A stretch of 64,000 bases of DNA from Pseudomonas protegens CHA0 (GCF_000397205.1 NC_021237.1:5439501-5503500), one strand, 5' to 3'. Counted from the first letter of the stretch, positions 27,587-37,033 are shown. Program-made: numbers and translations. Notes: generated by a model not told the origin, from the letters alone.

Positions 27587-29355
27587 CCAGAAAAGATCGT
27601 CGCCCTCCTCGCCCCTTCGCCATTTCCCGCTGGAGCCTGCAACGCAAGCTGGTGCTGGCGTTCTGGCTGGTCAGTGTGATTCCCACCATGATCGCCGCGG
27701 AACTGGCGGCCACTACCCTGTCGGAAATCTTCGACAGCAACGTGCGGATCTGGCTGCAGGAGTCCACCAAGATCGTCGAGGACGAGATCACCGAAATCCT
27801 CCATGACAACGCGCGGATCGCCCAGCTGTTCCTGCGCTATACGCGCCCGCCCACGGACCGCAATGCGGCCAAGCATGACAAGCTCACCGCCGACATCGCC
27901 GATTCCATGGGCATCGACGTGGTGGCGCTGATCCGCAAGAACGATCACAAGGTGGTGTTCACCACTGCCGCCGATGACGTGGTGGGGCAGATCAGTACCG
28001 CCTCCAATGCCGTGCTGCAGACCATCCAGGTCGGCGGCGTGGCCACCGGGGCGGTAGTCTCGACGTTCCAGACCCAGCTCGACGGGGTCGACTACCAGTT
28101 GCTGATCGCCACCTACCTGGACGCCAGCTTCCTCACCAGCGTGGCCGACGTGCATTCCCTGGACCTGCGCCTGTACCTGGCCAAGGCCGATGACTTCTCG
28201 GAAATCTTCGCCACCCAGCGCTTCGAGGACCACCCGCCCCAGGTGCCGCACAAGATCGAAGACATCCTGCGCGCCACCCGCCAGCCCACCGAGCAGTTCA
28301 CCAGCCGCTACAGCGGCCTGTACCGGCCGATCTTCAACGACAGCGGCGACCTGGTGGGGGTGATCTTCAGCGGCCTGCTTCGCCATAGCAGCCTGGTGGG
28401 CCTGGTCAACCAGAGCAACCTGTTCATCCTGATCTTCCTGCTCAGCTCGGCAGCCTCGCTGTGCGTCGGCTGGCTGGTTTCCCAGCGCCTGACCCGACCG
28501 CTGCGGGGCCTGTCCAAGGGCGTGCAGGCGGTGATCGCCGGCGACTACCGCCAACGGGTGCCGGTGATCGGCGGCGACGAACTGGCGGAGCTGAGCAGCA
28601 CCTTCAACCACATGACCGAGCGCCTGGGGGAACTGCAGCACCTGGAAGCCCAGTTGCGCCGCCGCGACCGCCTGCATGCCCTGGGCGAAGTGGCCATGGG
28701 CCTGGCCCACGAGATCCGCAACCCGCTGGGCATCATCAAGACCGCCACGCAGTTGCTGCACCGCCGGGCCAACCTGCCGGAAAACGACAAGCGCCACCTG
28801 GAATACGTGATCAGCGAGGTCAGCCGGATCAACGACCTGATCACCGAATTCCTCGATTTCGCCAAGCCCAGCGCGCCGATACGCGCCACCCAGCTGGCCC
28901 GCCCGCTGGTGGAGGAACTGCTGGGCTTCTGCACCCCGGAACTGGCCACCCACAACATCGACGCGCGGATCGACGACCAGGCCCCCGGCGCGACCCTCCA
29001 CGCCGATGCCCGGCAACTCAAGCAGGCCTGCCTCAACCTGATTCTCAACGCCATCGACGCCATGCCCGACGGCGGCCGCCTGACCCTGGGCATTTCCCAG
29101 CGCGACGACGAAACCATCATCAGCGTCAGCGACACCGGCCAGGGCATCGAGCCGGACATGCTGGAACGCATCTTCACCCCATTCGTCACCACCAAGGCCT
29201 CGGGCACCGGCCTGGGATTGGCTAAAGTCTTCTCGATCATGGAAAGCCATGACGGCCATATCGAGTGCACCAGCGAAAAAGATGCTGGCGCCACCTTCAG
29301 CCTGTACATTCCGGCCAACGGTGAAGAAGACGACGAGGACAGTGATGACGCATAA
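27583..29355 (+). CDS. Membrane sensor histidine kinase, NtrB-like
   Basis: A 590-residue sensor kinase. One membrane helix (about 24-46) and another (about 280-305) bracket a periplasmic domain of about 230 residues; a HAMP domain follows (TRPLRGLSKGVQAVIAGDYR). The H-box is MGLAHEIRNPLGIIKT and the ATPase domain has NLILNAIDAMPDGG, VSDTGQGIE and GTGLGLAKVF. Coupling to the next gene is tight (11-bp overlap). The periplasmic domain implies that the operon answers an external or envelope signal. It ends with an acidic tail. Confidence 0.9.
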   Translation: MTRKDRRPPRPFAISRWSLQRKLVLAFWLVSVIPTMIAAELAATTLSEIFDSNVRIWLQESTKIVEDEITEILHDNARIAQLFLRYTRPPTDRNAAKHDKLTADIADSMGIDVVALIRKNDHKVVFTTAADDVVGQISTASNAVLQTIQVGGVATGAVVSTFQTQLDGVDYQLLIATYLDASFLTSVADVHSLDLRLYLAKADDFSEIFATQRFEDHPPQVPHKIEDILRATRQPTEQFTSRYSGLYRPIFNDSGDLVGVIFSGLLRHSSLVGLVNQSNLFILIFLLSSAASLCVGWLVSQRLTRPLRGLSKGVQAVIAGDYRQRVPVIGGDELAELSSTFNHMTERLGELQHLEAQLRRRDRLHALGEVAMGLAHEIRNPLGIIKTATQLLHRRANLPENDKRHLEYVISEVSRINDLITEFLDFAKPSAPIRATQLARPLVEELLGFCTPELATHNIDARIDDQAPGATLHADARQLKQACLNLILNAIDAMPDGGRLTLGISQRDDETIISVSDTGQGIEPDMLERIFTPFVTTKASGTGLGLAKVFSIMESHDGHIECTSEKDAGATFSLYIPANGEEDDEDSDDA

Positions 29356-30742
29356 CCTGCTGGTGGTCGATGACGAGCCGAAACTCTGCGACCTGCTGTC
29401 CTCGGCCCTGAGCCAGAACGGCATCCAGGTATTCACCGCAGGCAACGGCCTGCACGCGCTCAAGGTGCTGGAGCAGGAAGACATCGACCTGGTGATCAGC
29501 GACTGGCGCATGCCCGGCATGGACGGGCCGCAGTTGCTGGGGGAAATCAAGCAGCGCTACCCGCAGTTGCCGGTGATCGTGATGACCGCCTACAGCACGG
29601 TGAAGAATGCCGTGCAGTCCATGCGCAACGGCGCCTACGACTACATCGCCAAACCCTTCGACATCGACGAACTGGACATCACCGTCAGCAAGGCCCTGCA
29701 GTTTCGCGACATCCTCAAAGACAACCAGCGCATGCGCGCCGAGCTCGCAGAGCATCAGCAGATCGACAGCCTGGTGGGCGACAGCCCGGCCTTCCGTCGG
29801 GTGCTGCAAGCCGTGGATTCGGTGCGCGAAAGCAACGCCACCATCCTCCTGACCGGGGAAAGCGGCACCGGCAAGGAAATGGTCGCCCGGGCCATCCACA
29901 AGCACGGCAACCGGGCCGACAAGCCCTTTGTCGCGGTCAATTGCGCGGCCATTCCCGAGGGCCTGCTGGAAAGCGAGATGTTCGGCCACCGCAAGGGCGC
30001 CTTCACCGGCGCCGTGGCGGACCGGGTCGGGCGTTTCCAGCAAGCCGACAAGGGCACCCTGTTCCTCGACGAAGTCGGCGACATGCCCCTGGCCCTGCAG
30101 GCCAAGATCCTGCGTGCCCTGCAGGAGCGGGTGATCGAGCCGGTGGGCGATCCACGGGAGCGCAAGGTGGATGTGCGGGTGATCGCCGCCACCAACAAGA
30201 ACCTGCTGGAAGCGGTGGCCAACAAGGAATTTCGCGAAGACCTGTACTACCGCCTGAATGTATTCCCGATCCCCTTGCCGGCACTGCGCGAACGGGTCGA
30301 GGACATCGCCCTGCTGGCCCGGCACTTTGCCCACAGCCTGGGTGCCACCGCCGGCAAGCGCATCAGCGGCTTCAGCCCCGAAGCCCTGCAGGCCATGGCC
30401 AGCTACGCCTGGCCGGGGAATATCCGCGAACTGCAGAACTGCGTGGAGCGGGCCACCATCGTCGCCAGCGGCCAGGTCATCGAAGAAAAGGACCTGCCAG
30501 GGTATCTGTTCGGTCCCCAGGCGCAGGGCACAGAGAGCAGCGCGGCCATCAGTGTCGGCCCGCAAGTGCCCAGCGACCTGGAAGCGGCCCTGGCGGAAGT
30601 GGAAAAGGCCTACATTCTCGCCGCCCTGCAGCAGAGCAACGGTGTCCAGGCGGCAGCGGCGCAGTTGATCGGTATTTCCGAGCGCAGCTTCTGGTACCGG
30701 CTGAAGAAACTCGGCATCCAGGTGGACAAGATCGTTCGCTGA
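29345..30742 (+). CDS. Sigma-54-dependent response regulator
   Basis: A 465-residue NtrC-type activator. Receiver: VVDDEPK, phosphoacceptor in [13 protein letters not shown], Lys in AKPFD. AAA+ domain: Walker A GESGTGKE, sigma-54 loop GAFTGA, Walker [10 protein letters not shown], Arg finger region [13 protein letters not shown]-terminal Fis-type helix-turn-helix: [20 protein letters not shown]. It is the last gene of the operon, so it is a good candidate to bind the TTGTAG/CTACAA inverted repeats 6 kb upstream and drive its own transcription. An in-frame GTG at 29342 precedes the ATG. Confidence 0.91.
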   Translation: MTHNLLVVDDEPKLCDLLSSALSQNGIQVFTAGNGLHALKVLEQEDIDLVISDWRMPGMDGPQLLGEIKQRYPQLPVIVMTAYSTVKNAVQSMRNGAYDYIAKPFDIDELDITVSKALQFRDILKDNQRMRAELAEHQQIDSLVGDSPAFRRVLQAVDSVRESNATILLTGESGTGKEMVARAIHKHGNRADKPFVAVNCAAIPEGLLESEMFGHRKGAFTGAVADRVGRFQQADKGTLFLDEVGDMPLALQAKILRALQERVIEPVGDPRERKVDVRVIAATNKNLLEAVANKEFREDLYYRLNVFPIPLPALRERVEDIALLARHFAHSLGATAGKRISGFSPEALQAMASYAWPGNIRELQNCVERATIVASGQVIEEKDLPGYLFGPQAQGTESSAAISVGPQVPSDLEAALAEVEKAYILAALQQSNGVQAAAAQLIGISERSFWYRLKKLGIQVDKIVR

Positions 30743-30758
30743 AACCGCGGCGCTTCAT

Positions 30759-30807
30759 TCGCCGGCAAGCCGGCTCCTGCACCCAACCGCAAGAGCCGGC
30801 TTGCCGC
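30759..30807. repeat. REP pair (REPIN) between convergent genes
   Basis: Inverted REP cores at the convergent ends of the response regulator and the following hydrolase gene. Confidence 0.85.
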
Positions 30808-30813
30808 GCTGCC

Positions 30814-31848
30814 CTAGAGGATGTTGCTGCTATCGAGCGGCTCGATCTGCGCCCAGTGGGAAGTGTCTTCCCGGTGGGTTTGCAGGTATGGCAGTACCGC
30901 CGCCAGCAGCGGCGCCTTGAAGGCTTCCTGGAACCGGTGGGCCAGCCCCGGAATCAACTTCAACTGACTGCCCTGGATCTGCGCCGCCAGGTGCACGCCG
31001 TGCATCACCGGCAGCAACGGGTCGGCGGTGCCATGCACCACCAGGGTCGGCACCCGCAGTTGCTTGAGCAATGCCACCCGGCTCGGCTCGGCAAGAATCG
31101 CCATGATCTGGCGCTTGACCCCTTCCGGGTTGAACGCCCGGTCATAGGCCACCGCCGCCTGTTGCAACAGGACCTGGCGGTCATCGCTGACCTTCGGGCT
31201 GCCCAGGGCCGCCAGCAGGTCGGCCTGCTGCTCCAGCGCCGCTTCCCGGCTCGGTGCGTTGCGCCGCGAGAGCAGTTGCACCAGCGCCGCGTTCGGCGCC
31301 GGCAAACCTTCGGCCCCGGAACTGGTCATGATCAGCGTCAGGCTCTCGACCCGCCGCGGCTCCATGGCTGCCAGATGCTGGGCGATCATCCCGCCCATGC
31401 TCGCCCCCAGCACGTGGAATTGCTCGATATGCAGGGCGTCCATCAGGCCCAGGGCGTCATCGGCCATGTCGGTCAGGGTGTAGGGCGCCGCCACCGGCAG
31501 GCCCAGCTTGTAGCGCAGCACTTCGAAGGTCAGGTTGGCGCTGGCCGGGGCCTGGCGCCAGGTGGACAGGCCGACATCGCGATTGTCGTAGCGGATCACC
31601 CGAAACCCTTGCTGACACAGGGCCACCACCACCTCATCCGGCCAGTGGATCAGTTGCCCGCCCAGGCCCATGACTAGCAGCAACGCCGGGTCGGAGGTGC
31701 GCCCAATGCTCTGGTAGGCCAGGCTCACCTGCGGCAGGTCGACCCGTTGGGTCGGGACATTGACATCGCAGCGCGCGGCCGCAAAACACAGCGGGCCGAG
31801 CAGCAGCCCGGCCAAGAGTAGAACAGTCGAAAGAAATCGTACCCGCAT
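30814..31848 (-). CDS. Exported alpha/beta hydrolase
   Basis: A 344-residue serine hydrolase with an N-terminal hydrophobic signal ([18 protein letters not shown]), so probably periplasmic or membrane-attached. The elbow is GASMGG (about residue 145), with oxyanion [13 protein letters not shown], acid Asp in [10 protein letters not shown] and His in GLAHRFQE. The pattern YDNRDVGLS matches hydrolases of the epoxide-hydrolase/esterase type, including the polyketide (RdmC-like) branch. The start at 31848 places the signal peptide at the N-terminus; a longer frame begins upstream without support. Confidence 0.82.
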   Translation of the reverse strand: MRVRFLSTVLLLAGLLLGPLCFAAARCDVNVPTQRVDLPQVSLAYQSIGRTSDPALLLVMGLGGQLIHWPDEVVVALCQQGFRVIRYDNRDVGLSTWRQAPASANLTFEVLRYKLGLPVAAPYTLTDMADDALGLMDALHIEQFHVLGASMGGMIAQHLAAMEPRRVESLTLIMTSSGAEGLPAPNAALVQLLSRRNAPSREAALEQQADLLAALGSPKVSDDRQVLLQQAAVAYDRAFNPEGVKRQIMAILAEPSRVALLKQLRVPTLVVHGTADPLLPVMHGVHLAAQIQGSQLKLIPGLAHRFQEAFKAPLLAAVLPYLQTHREDTSHWAQIEPLDSSNIL

Positions 31849-32137
31849 GAAAAACACCGAAACGCAGAACCCCAGTGGAGCACGAGTCTGATGAACCTGG
31901 ATGATTCGCGCTGCCACAGTTGCGTGACAATTTGATGAAGATTGCCCCAGCGGTACTTTTTCCGCGGCAAGGGTCGGCGCTTGCCCCTGGCACCCGGTGC
32001 ACAACACACAGGCGCCGTCGCCCGTATCGGCAAAAATGCCCGCGAATCGATGAACGCGGGATGGTCGACAGGCCCGTCAACATGAGACAAACTCAACCTT
32101 TTCGCTTTAACCACAAAATTTACTCATGGAGATCCTG

Positions 32138-33055
32138 GTGCTCGAAATCCGTCACCTGAAGACCCTGCACGCCTTGCGCGAAGCCGACAGCCTGGTGGAA
32201 GCCGCTGAACGCCTGCACCTGACCCAGTCCGCCTTGTCCCATCAGTTCAAGGAGCTGGAAGAGCGCCTGGGCATGCCGCTGTTCGTGCGCAAGACCAAGC
32301 CGGTGCGTTTCACCAGCGCCGGCCTGCGCCTGCTGCAACTGGCGGATGCGACCCTGCCCCTGCTGCGCGGCGCCGAACGCGACATTTCGCGACTGGCCGG
32401 CGGCACTGCCGGGCGCCTGCACATGGCCATCGAATGCCACAGCTGCTTCCAGTGGCTGATGCCGACCATCGATCAGTTCCGCGACGCCTGGCCGGAAGTG
32501 GAGCTGGACCTGGCCTCCGGCTTCTCGTTCGCTCCGTTGCCGGCCCTGGCCCGGGGCGACCTGGACCTGGTGGTGACCTCCGACCCCCTGGAGCTGGCGG
32601 GTATCACCTACGTGCCGCTGTTCACCTACGAAGCCATGCTCGCGGTCGCCAACCAGCACCCGCTGGCAAGCAAGCCATACGTAGTCCCGGAAGACCTGCT
32701 GAGCGAAACCCTGATCACCTACCCGGTGGAACGCGACCGCCTGGACATCTTCACCCGCTTCCTGGAACCGGCGGACATCGAACCGGCCCAGGTACGGACT
32801 TCGGAGCTGACGGTGATGATGATGCAACTGGTGGCCAGCGGCCGGGGCGTGTGCGGGATGCCCCACTGGGCCCTGCACGAGTACAGCTCACGGGGTTATG
32901 TGAAGGCCAAGCGGCTCGGGGAAAAGGGCCTGTTCGCCACCCTGTACGCGGCGATTCGCGCCGACATGCTGGATGCGCCCTACATGCGCGACTTTTTGCT
33001 CACGGCCAAGGACACCTCGTTCTCGACCCTGGACGGCGTCAGCGCCGTACGCTGA
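32138..33055 (+). CDS. metR: LysR-type methionine biosynthesis regulator
   Basis: A 305-residue LysR regulator. The N-terminal HTH (LVEAAERLHLTQSALSHQFK) and opening LEIRHLKTLHALREADS match MetR, as do GLRLLQLAD and the effector-domain strand MAIECHSCFQWLMP. MetR activates met genes with homocysteine as effector. I favour the GTG at 32138 because GGAG lies 8 bp upstream, giving the MetR-like N-terminus; an ATG at 32126 would add four residues. The 289-bp gap before it holds both divergent promoters; I did not find a convincing MetR site. Confidence 0.88.
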   Translation: MLEIRHLKTLHALREADSLVEAAERLHLTQSALSHQFKELEERLGMPLFVRKTKPVRFTSAGLRLLQLADATLPLLRGAERDISRLAGGTAGRLHMAIECHSCFQWLMPTIDQFRDAWPEVELDLASGFSFAPLPALARGDLDLVVTSDPLELAGITYVPLFTYEAMLAVANQHPLASKPYVVPEDLLSETLITYPVERDRLDIFTRFLEPADIEPAQVRTSELTVMMMQLVASGRGVCGMPHWALHEYSSRGYVKAKRLGEKGLFATLYAAIRADMLDAPYMRDFLLTAKDTSFSTLDGVSAVR

Positions 33056-33072
33056 CCCCAAGCAGGCTTGCC

Positions 33073-33092
33073 CAGGAGCCGGCTTGCCAGCG
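33073..33092. repeat. Single REP element
   Basis: One REP core (CAGGAGCCGGCTTGCCAGCG) between the convergent metR and GNAT genes. Confidence 0.75.
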
Positions 33093-33100
33093 AACCAGGG

Positions 33101-33610
33101 TCAACCTTCGGCCGGCAATTGGCGCCACATGTGGATCTTGTCGAAATAGTCCTCGCCCACCCGCACTGCCTGGGGTTCCAGGCCGAACTGGACGAAGCCG
33201 CAGCGCTGGTACAGGGCCAGCGCCGCTTCATTGCTGGCCGTCACGGTCAACTGGATCAGGCGCAGCCCTTCGTATTCAGCCGCTTCGGCCAGCAGCCCCT
33301 GGACCAGGCGGTAGCCCAGCCCGCTGTTGCGCTGCGTGCCGGTGACATAGAGGCCGAACAGGGTCGCCTTGTGCCGGGCCTTCTCCCGCAGCTCGAAGGC
33401 CAGGCCGACGATCCCCAGCAACCGCCCTTCGGAAAACGCCCCCAGCAACAGGTCCAGCTCGCCGTCCAGGCGTGCGGCCCACCAGGCCAGAGGCAGTTTT
33501 TCCCGCTCTTTGACGCTGGAGGTGAAGGCCTGGGGATGGCGCTCATAGGCCTCGAGCATCAAGGCCCGGTATTGCTCCACATCGTCAGGTGTCAGGCGCT
33601 GGATCTGCAT
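33101..33610 (-). CDS. GNAT family N-acetyltransferase
   Basis: A 169-residue acetyltransferase. The acetyl-CoA binding segment is LYVTGTQRNSGLGYRLVQGLL (about residues 92-112, Q/RxxGxG/A type), followed by LTVTASNEAALALYQRCGFV, the usual strand 5/helix 4 wording. The ATG at 33610 is chosen over 33652 because the latter reads back into the preceding gene. It overlaps the end of the NTF2-like gene by 2 codons, so the two are cotranscribed. Substrate unknown. Confidence 0.85.
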   Translation of the reverse strand: MQIQRLTPDDVEQYRALMLEAYERHPQAFTSSVKEREKLPLAWWAARLDGELDLLLGAFSEGRLLGIVGLAFELREKARHKATLFGLYVTGTQRNSGLGYRLVQGLLAEAAEYEGLRLIQLTVTASNEAALALYQRCGFVQFGLEPQAVRVGEDYFDKIHMWRQLPAEG

Positions 33611-33612
33611 GC

Positions 33613-33978
33613 TCAGTCGAGGGTCTTGTGTCCGGTAATGAATGAAGCGCATTTTATCTTGCCGCCATGCACTTCATAAATGGCCACGGTTTCCAGGGTG
33701 CCGCTGCCGTCGGCGAAGGTGCGGCTGATCAGTTCGTGATCGACCACCACGTTGCCCATGACCGTACGCTGGATCAGCCGGGCATGCAGGTTGGGTTCCT
33801 GGAAACGCACCACGGCCCGAGCTCGTATTTCCTCATGCCCCCTGGCCAGCAAGGTGGCCGGATGTTCGTATTGCCGGGCATCTACGGCATAAGTCGCCAG
33901 CCAGGCCTCCAGATCCTTGCGGTTGTAGGCCTGCAGTTGTGCTTCGACTACCGCTTGCGGGCTTGGAAAATCACTCAT
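33613..33978 (-). CDS. NTF2-like (SnoaL) domain protein
   Basis: A 121-residue single-domain protein of the NTF2/SnoaL cone fold: helical start VVEAQLQAYNRKDLEAWLATY, then strands around YEHPATLLARG, and a C-terminal VAIYEVHGGKIKCASFITG. Such proteins can be small enzymes or binding proteins. It lies between LysE and GNAT genes in the same orientation. Confidence 0.8.
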   Translation of the reverse strand: MSDFPSPQAVVEAQLQAYNRKDLEAWLATYAVDARQYEHPATLLARGHEEIRARAVVRFQEPNLHARLIQRTVMGNVVVDHELISRTFADGSGTLETVAIYEVHGGKIKCASFITGHKTLD

Positions 33979-33993
33979 GCTGGCGCTCCTCGA

Positions 33994-34632
33994 TCAGTTG
34001 ACGCGACGCTGTTCGAACATCAGGCGCACGGCCAGCCCCGCCAGCACAAAGCCCATGAAATAACGCTGCACCGAGAGCCAGGTGGGGTTGCTGGCAAACC
34101 AGGAGGCGATACCGGCGGCAAACAGGGCGATCAGCAGGTTCACCGAGAAACTCACGCTGATCTGGGTCAGGCCCAGGATGATGCTCTGGGAGAACACCGA
34201 ACCGTGCTCGGGGTGGATGAACTGCGGAAAGATCGACAGGTAGAACACCGCGATCTTGGGGTTCAGGGCGCTGGTCAGAAAGCCCATGGTCACCAGCTTG
34301 CGCGGCGAATCCGCCGGCAGCTGCTGGGCTTCGAAGGGCGAGCGCGCGCCAGGCTTGAGGGCCTGCCAGGCCAGCCACAGCAGGTACAGGGCGCCGGCCC
34401 ACTTGAGCACCTCATAGGCCATGGGCACCGCCATGAACACAGCAGTCAGGCCCAGCGCGGCGGCGAACAGGTGGACAAAGAACCCCGCCACCACCCCCAA
34501 TAACGACGTCACCCCAGCCTTGCGCCCCTGGCAGATCGAACGGGAAATCAGGTAGATCATGTTCGGCCCCGGGGTCAGCACCATCAGCAGGGAAGCAGCG
34601 GCGAAGATCAGGTAGTCGTGGAGTGGAATCAT
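33994..34632 (-). CDS. LysE/RhtB family amino acid or metabolite exporter
   Basis: A 212-residue inner-membrane exporter with about six helices. The family signature near the N-terminus is LMVLTPGPNMIYLISRSICQ, followed by GRKAGVTSLLGVVAGFFVHL. Members export amino acids such as homoserine, threonine or lysine. The start at 34632 gives MIPLHDYLIF, the usual opening. It probably forms a unit with the NTF2-like and GNAT genes downstream (15-bp gap and overlap). Confidence 0.9.
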   Translation of the reverse strand: MIPLHDYLIFAAASLLMVLTPGPNMIYLISRSICQGRKAGVTSLLGVVAGFFVHLFAAALGLTAVFMAVPMAYEVLKWAGALYLLWLAWQALKPGARSPFEAQQLPADSPRKLVTMGFLTSALNPKIAVFYLSIFPQFIHPEHGSVFSQSIILGLTQISVSFSVNLLIALFAAGIASWFASNPTWLSVQRYFMGFVLAGLAVRLMFEQRRVN

Positions 34633-34657
34633 GGCAATCCTTGGCAATGGGAGGGGG

Positions 34658-35092
34658 TCAGGCGTGGCCCGCTCGGGCCTTGCGATAAAACGGCAAGATC
34701 AGATCGCGTGTCAACGGCGCAAGGAACAAATCTCCATCACCAGCCGGGTCGATCCAGCGTACTTCCTCGATCTCTGCCGCCGGGGTCACCGGGCCATGGA
34801 TATGGACCAGGAACACCTCGGCTTCCACCACATGCCCCGGCTCGTTGGCCGCCGGTGCCGAGAACTGTTGCAGGTAACGGGCCTGGGCCGGGTCGATGCG
34901 CAATCCCAGTTCTTCTTCCAGCTCACGGGCCAGGGCGTGCACCGGTTGTTCACCGGCTTCGATCTTGCCACCGGGCTGCATGAAGGCCTGGGTGCCGCGC
35001 TTGCGCACCAGGAGGGTCTGGCCGTCGGCACCGATCAGCAGGGCAGCGGCGATACGAATGATGGAGGGTGCAGCAACGGACGACAGCGACAT
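34658..35092 (-). CDS. NUDIX hydrolase
   Basis: A 144-residue NUDIX enzyme. The Nudix box is complete: GKIEAGE, seven residues, then RELEEELGL (about residues 42-64), with the metal-binding glutamates in place. It hydrolyses a nucleoside diphosphate-linked compound; the substrate is not evident. The start at 35092 yields MSLSSVAAPSIIRIAAALLI; a longer frame has no supporting site. Confidence 0.88.
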   Translation of the reverse strand: MSLSSVAAPSIIRIAAALLIGADGQTLLVRKRGTQAFMQPGGKIEAGEQPVHALARELEEELGLRIDPAQARYLQQFSAPAANEPGHVVEAEVFLVHIHGPVTPAAEIEEVRWIDPAGDGDLFLAPLTRDLILPFYRKARAGHA

Positions 35093-35192
35093 GGGAATCC
35101 GGGAGCCTTGAGAATGAGGGCGCAAGGATCACATGCGCGGCGGCGGCTCGTCATCCGCCGCCGGCATTTTTCGATGTGACCGCCACCCGGCT

Positions 35193-36539
35193 TCAGGCCC
35201 TTGCCTGCTGTTCCTGGGGCAACTTGACGAACACGCTGTAGCGGGCGCCCTCCATGGTTTCAAAAGCGATCAGCTTGTCCACCAGCGGCAGGTTGAGCAC
35301 CTTGCCGGCGTTGAGCAGCAGCATGCCGTTATCGGCATTCAGGTTGCGCGCCAGGATCATCCCCGCCGCCAGCTCCCGGGTACTCAGAACCTTCACCGAA
35401 GGGTCGCCCAGGGTCACGTCGCTGAGGTAGACCGCACACACCTGGATGAAACCTTCCACCAGGTCCGGGTCGTACAAGCGGCCGGCGTACTTGCGGATGA
35501 ACACCAGGGCCTCGTCGCTGTTCATGTGCCGTTCCAGGATCAGCCCGCACTGCAACTCGATGAAGTCCACCGCCAGCTTGAGCAGCCGCGAGCCCAGGGG
35601 AATCGCGTCGCCCTTGAGGTGGTCGGGAAAACCGCTGCCGTCCCAGTGTTCCTGATGATGGCGGATCAGCCGCGCGGCGTCCTGCACCGGTTCCAGGGTC
35701 ATCAGCAACGATTCGCTCTGCGCCGGATAGGCCCGATAACGCTCGCGCTGATGGTGATGCAGCAAATCCGCCGGGCTGGTCATCATGCTGTCGCTCCAGC
35801 TCAGCTTGCCGATGTTGTGCAACGCCGCGGCCATGGCCAGGTCACGCTGGGCGCCAGGGTCGATGCCCTGGACTTTGCAGTAGGCCCGCACCAGCTCGAT
35901 GATCCGCCGGTTGGTCTGCTTGTCCGCGGGCAAGCGCTGGTTGACCAGCAGGGAAAACAGCTCGGCGCCAGTGGCGTAGCTGTGCTTGAGCTCCTCATAG
36001 GCCAGGTCGAGCATGTCGGCGGTCTGCTGCAGCTCCGAGGTGCGTGCCGCCACGCGTTTTTCCAGCAGCGTGTTGAGCGCCTTGAGCTCGGCATTCTGCT
36101 GCTGGGCCAGATCCTGCAGGCGCAGGCGCTCGCGCTCGGAGTGCTGATGCTCAAGGGCCTGGCGCAGGGCCAGCAGCAATTCCTGGTCATCCCAGGGCTT
36201 GCTCAGGTAACGGTAGATCTCCCCTTCGTTGATGGCCTTGGCAATCAATTTCAGGTCCGGGTCGCCGGTCAGCAGGATGCGGGTGGTGCTCGGGTACTGC
36301 TGATGGATACGCGCCAGCAGGGTCGGGCCATCCATCTGCGGCAGATGGGCGGCGCTGATCACCAGGTCCACCTCCCGGCTGGCCAGGAGCTGCAGGGCCT
36401 GGGTGGCATCGCGGGCGAAATGCAGCGTGTAGGGAAGCGGGCTGAGCAACTGCTGCAGGCGTTGCAGGATCACTTCCTGGCTATCGACCAGCAGAATCTC
36501 GGGTCGGCGTGTGACAGTGGCAACGTTTAGCTCACCCAT
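35193..36539 (-). CDS. Response regulator with degenerate receiver and HD-GYP-like domain
   Basis: A 448-residue protein: receiver domain (about 13-130), coiled coil (about 140-195) and HD-GYP-like domain (about 225-400). Both active sites are altered. The receiver has VDS instead of an acidic pair and DLVISAAHLPQMDG, with Ala63 where the phosphoacceptor Asp should be; Lys in SKPWD remains. The HD dyad reads LHNIGKL, with Asn for the metal-binding Asp, while RHHQEHWDGSGFP is retained with GFP for GYP. It is therefore probably a non-phosphorylated, non-catalytic partner or c-di-GMP effector rather than a phosphodiesterase. GAGGTG precedes the ATG at 36539. Confidence 0.87.
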   Translation of the reverse strand: MGELNVATVTRRPEILLVDSQEVILQRLQQLLSPLPYTLHFARDATQALQLLASREVDLVISAAHLPQMDGPTLLARIHQQYPSTTRILLTGDPDLKLIAKAINEGEIYRYLSKPWDDQELLLALRQALEHQHSERERLRLQDLAQQQNAELKALNTLLEKRVAARTSELQQTADMLDLAYEELKHSYATGAELFSLLVNQRLPADKQTNRRIIELVRAYCKVQGIDPGAQRDLAMAAALHNIGKLSWSDSMMTSPADLLHHHQRERYRAYPAQSESLLMTLEPVQDAARLIRHHQEHWDGSGFPDHLKGDAIPLGSRLLKLAVDFIELQCGLILERHMNSDEALVFIRKYAGRLYDPDLVEGFIQVCAVYLSDVTLGDPSVKVLSTRELAAGMILARNLNADNGMLLLNAGKVLNLPLVDKLIAFETMEGARYSVFVKLPQEQQARA

Positions 36540-36696
36540 GAGACACCTCGGGTCAACGTCGATGCACGTGTCCTTCATTGTTAGAGCTGGCAACGGTAAT
36601 CCCTGTTGCCTGATTGAAGACTAGAAGAATTTCCAATCGAGATAGTGGCTTTTTAATACCATCGGTCCGCTGCGGCTGCGCCGCCAACCACCTTCA

Positions 36697-36724
36697 GCGA
36701 GTGTTGCGCAGTCGCAACACTCGC
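36697..36724. terminator. Perfect 12-bp hairpin after the L31 gene
   Basis: GCGAGTGTTGCG-CAGT-CGCAACACTCGC, a perfect 12-bp stem with a 4-nt loop, 11 bp downstream of the L31 stop on the minus strand. No T run follows on either strand, so it may act as an mRNA-stabilising or Rho-assisted end rather than a classical terminator. Confidence 0.55.
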
Positions 36725-36735
36725 CGTGCACGCCG

Positions 36736-37005
36736 TCACTGGGCGGCTTTGGCGCCGGAACCGAAGGAAGCGAAACGCTTGTTGAAGCCGGCGATGCGGC
36801 CTTCGGACTGGGTCTTGCGCTGCTGGCCGGTGTACACCGGGTGCGAGGCGCTGGAAACGTCCAGCGCCACATAGGGGTAAGTCTTGCCGTCGCTGTAGGT
36901 GTGGCTGCGATCGGTATCGACGGTGGAGCCGATGAGGAAGTACACGTCGGCAGCGGTATCGTGGAAAAGCACGGTGCGGTAGTCAGGATGGATACCGGGT
37001 TTCAT
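36736..37005 (-). CDS. rpmE2: 50S ribosomal protein L31 type B (zinc-independent)
   Basis: An 89-residue alternative L31 that contains no cysteine, unlike the Zn-binding CxxC form. It opens [16 protein letters not shown] and has [20 protein letters not shown] and [10 protein letters not shown], matching the type B family. In zinc starvation it replaces the zinc-binding paralogue in the ribosome, releasing zinc. GGAGG lies just before the ATG at 37005, and a Zur box is 29 bp upstream, consistent with zinc repression. Much longer in-frame starts upstream are not supported. Confidence 0.93.
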   Translation of the reverse strand: MKPGIHPDYRTVLFHDTAADVYFLIGSTVDTDRSHTYSDGKTYPYVALDVSSASHPVYTGQQRKTQSEGRIAGFNKRFASFGSGAKAAQ

Positions 37006-37033
37006 GAGGCCTCCTGGGCATCTGGGTGAGCTG

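Noticed and set aside
31849..32137. MetR box TGAA-N5-TTCA between the hydrolase and metR
   Set aside because: TGAACCTGGATGATTC near 31891 only partly fits. No complete site was found on either strand.
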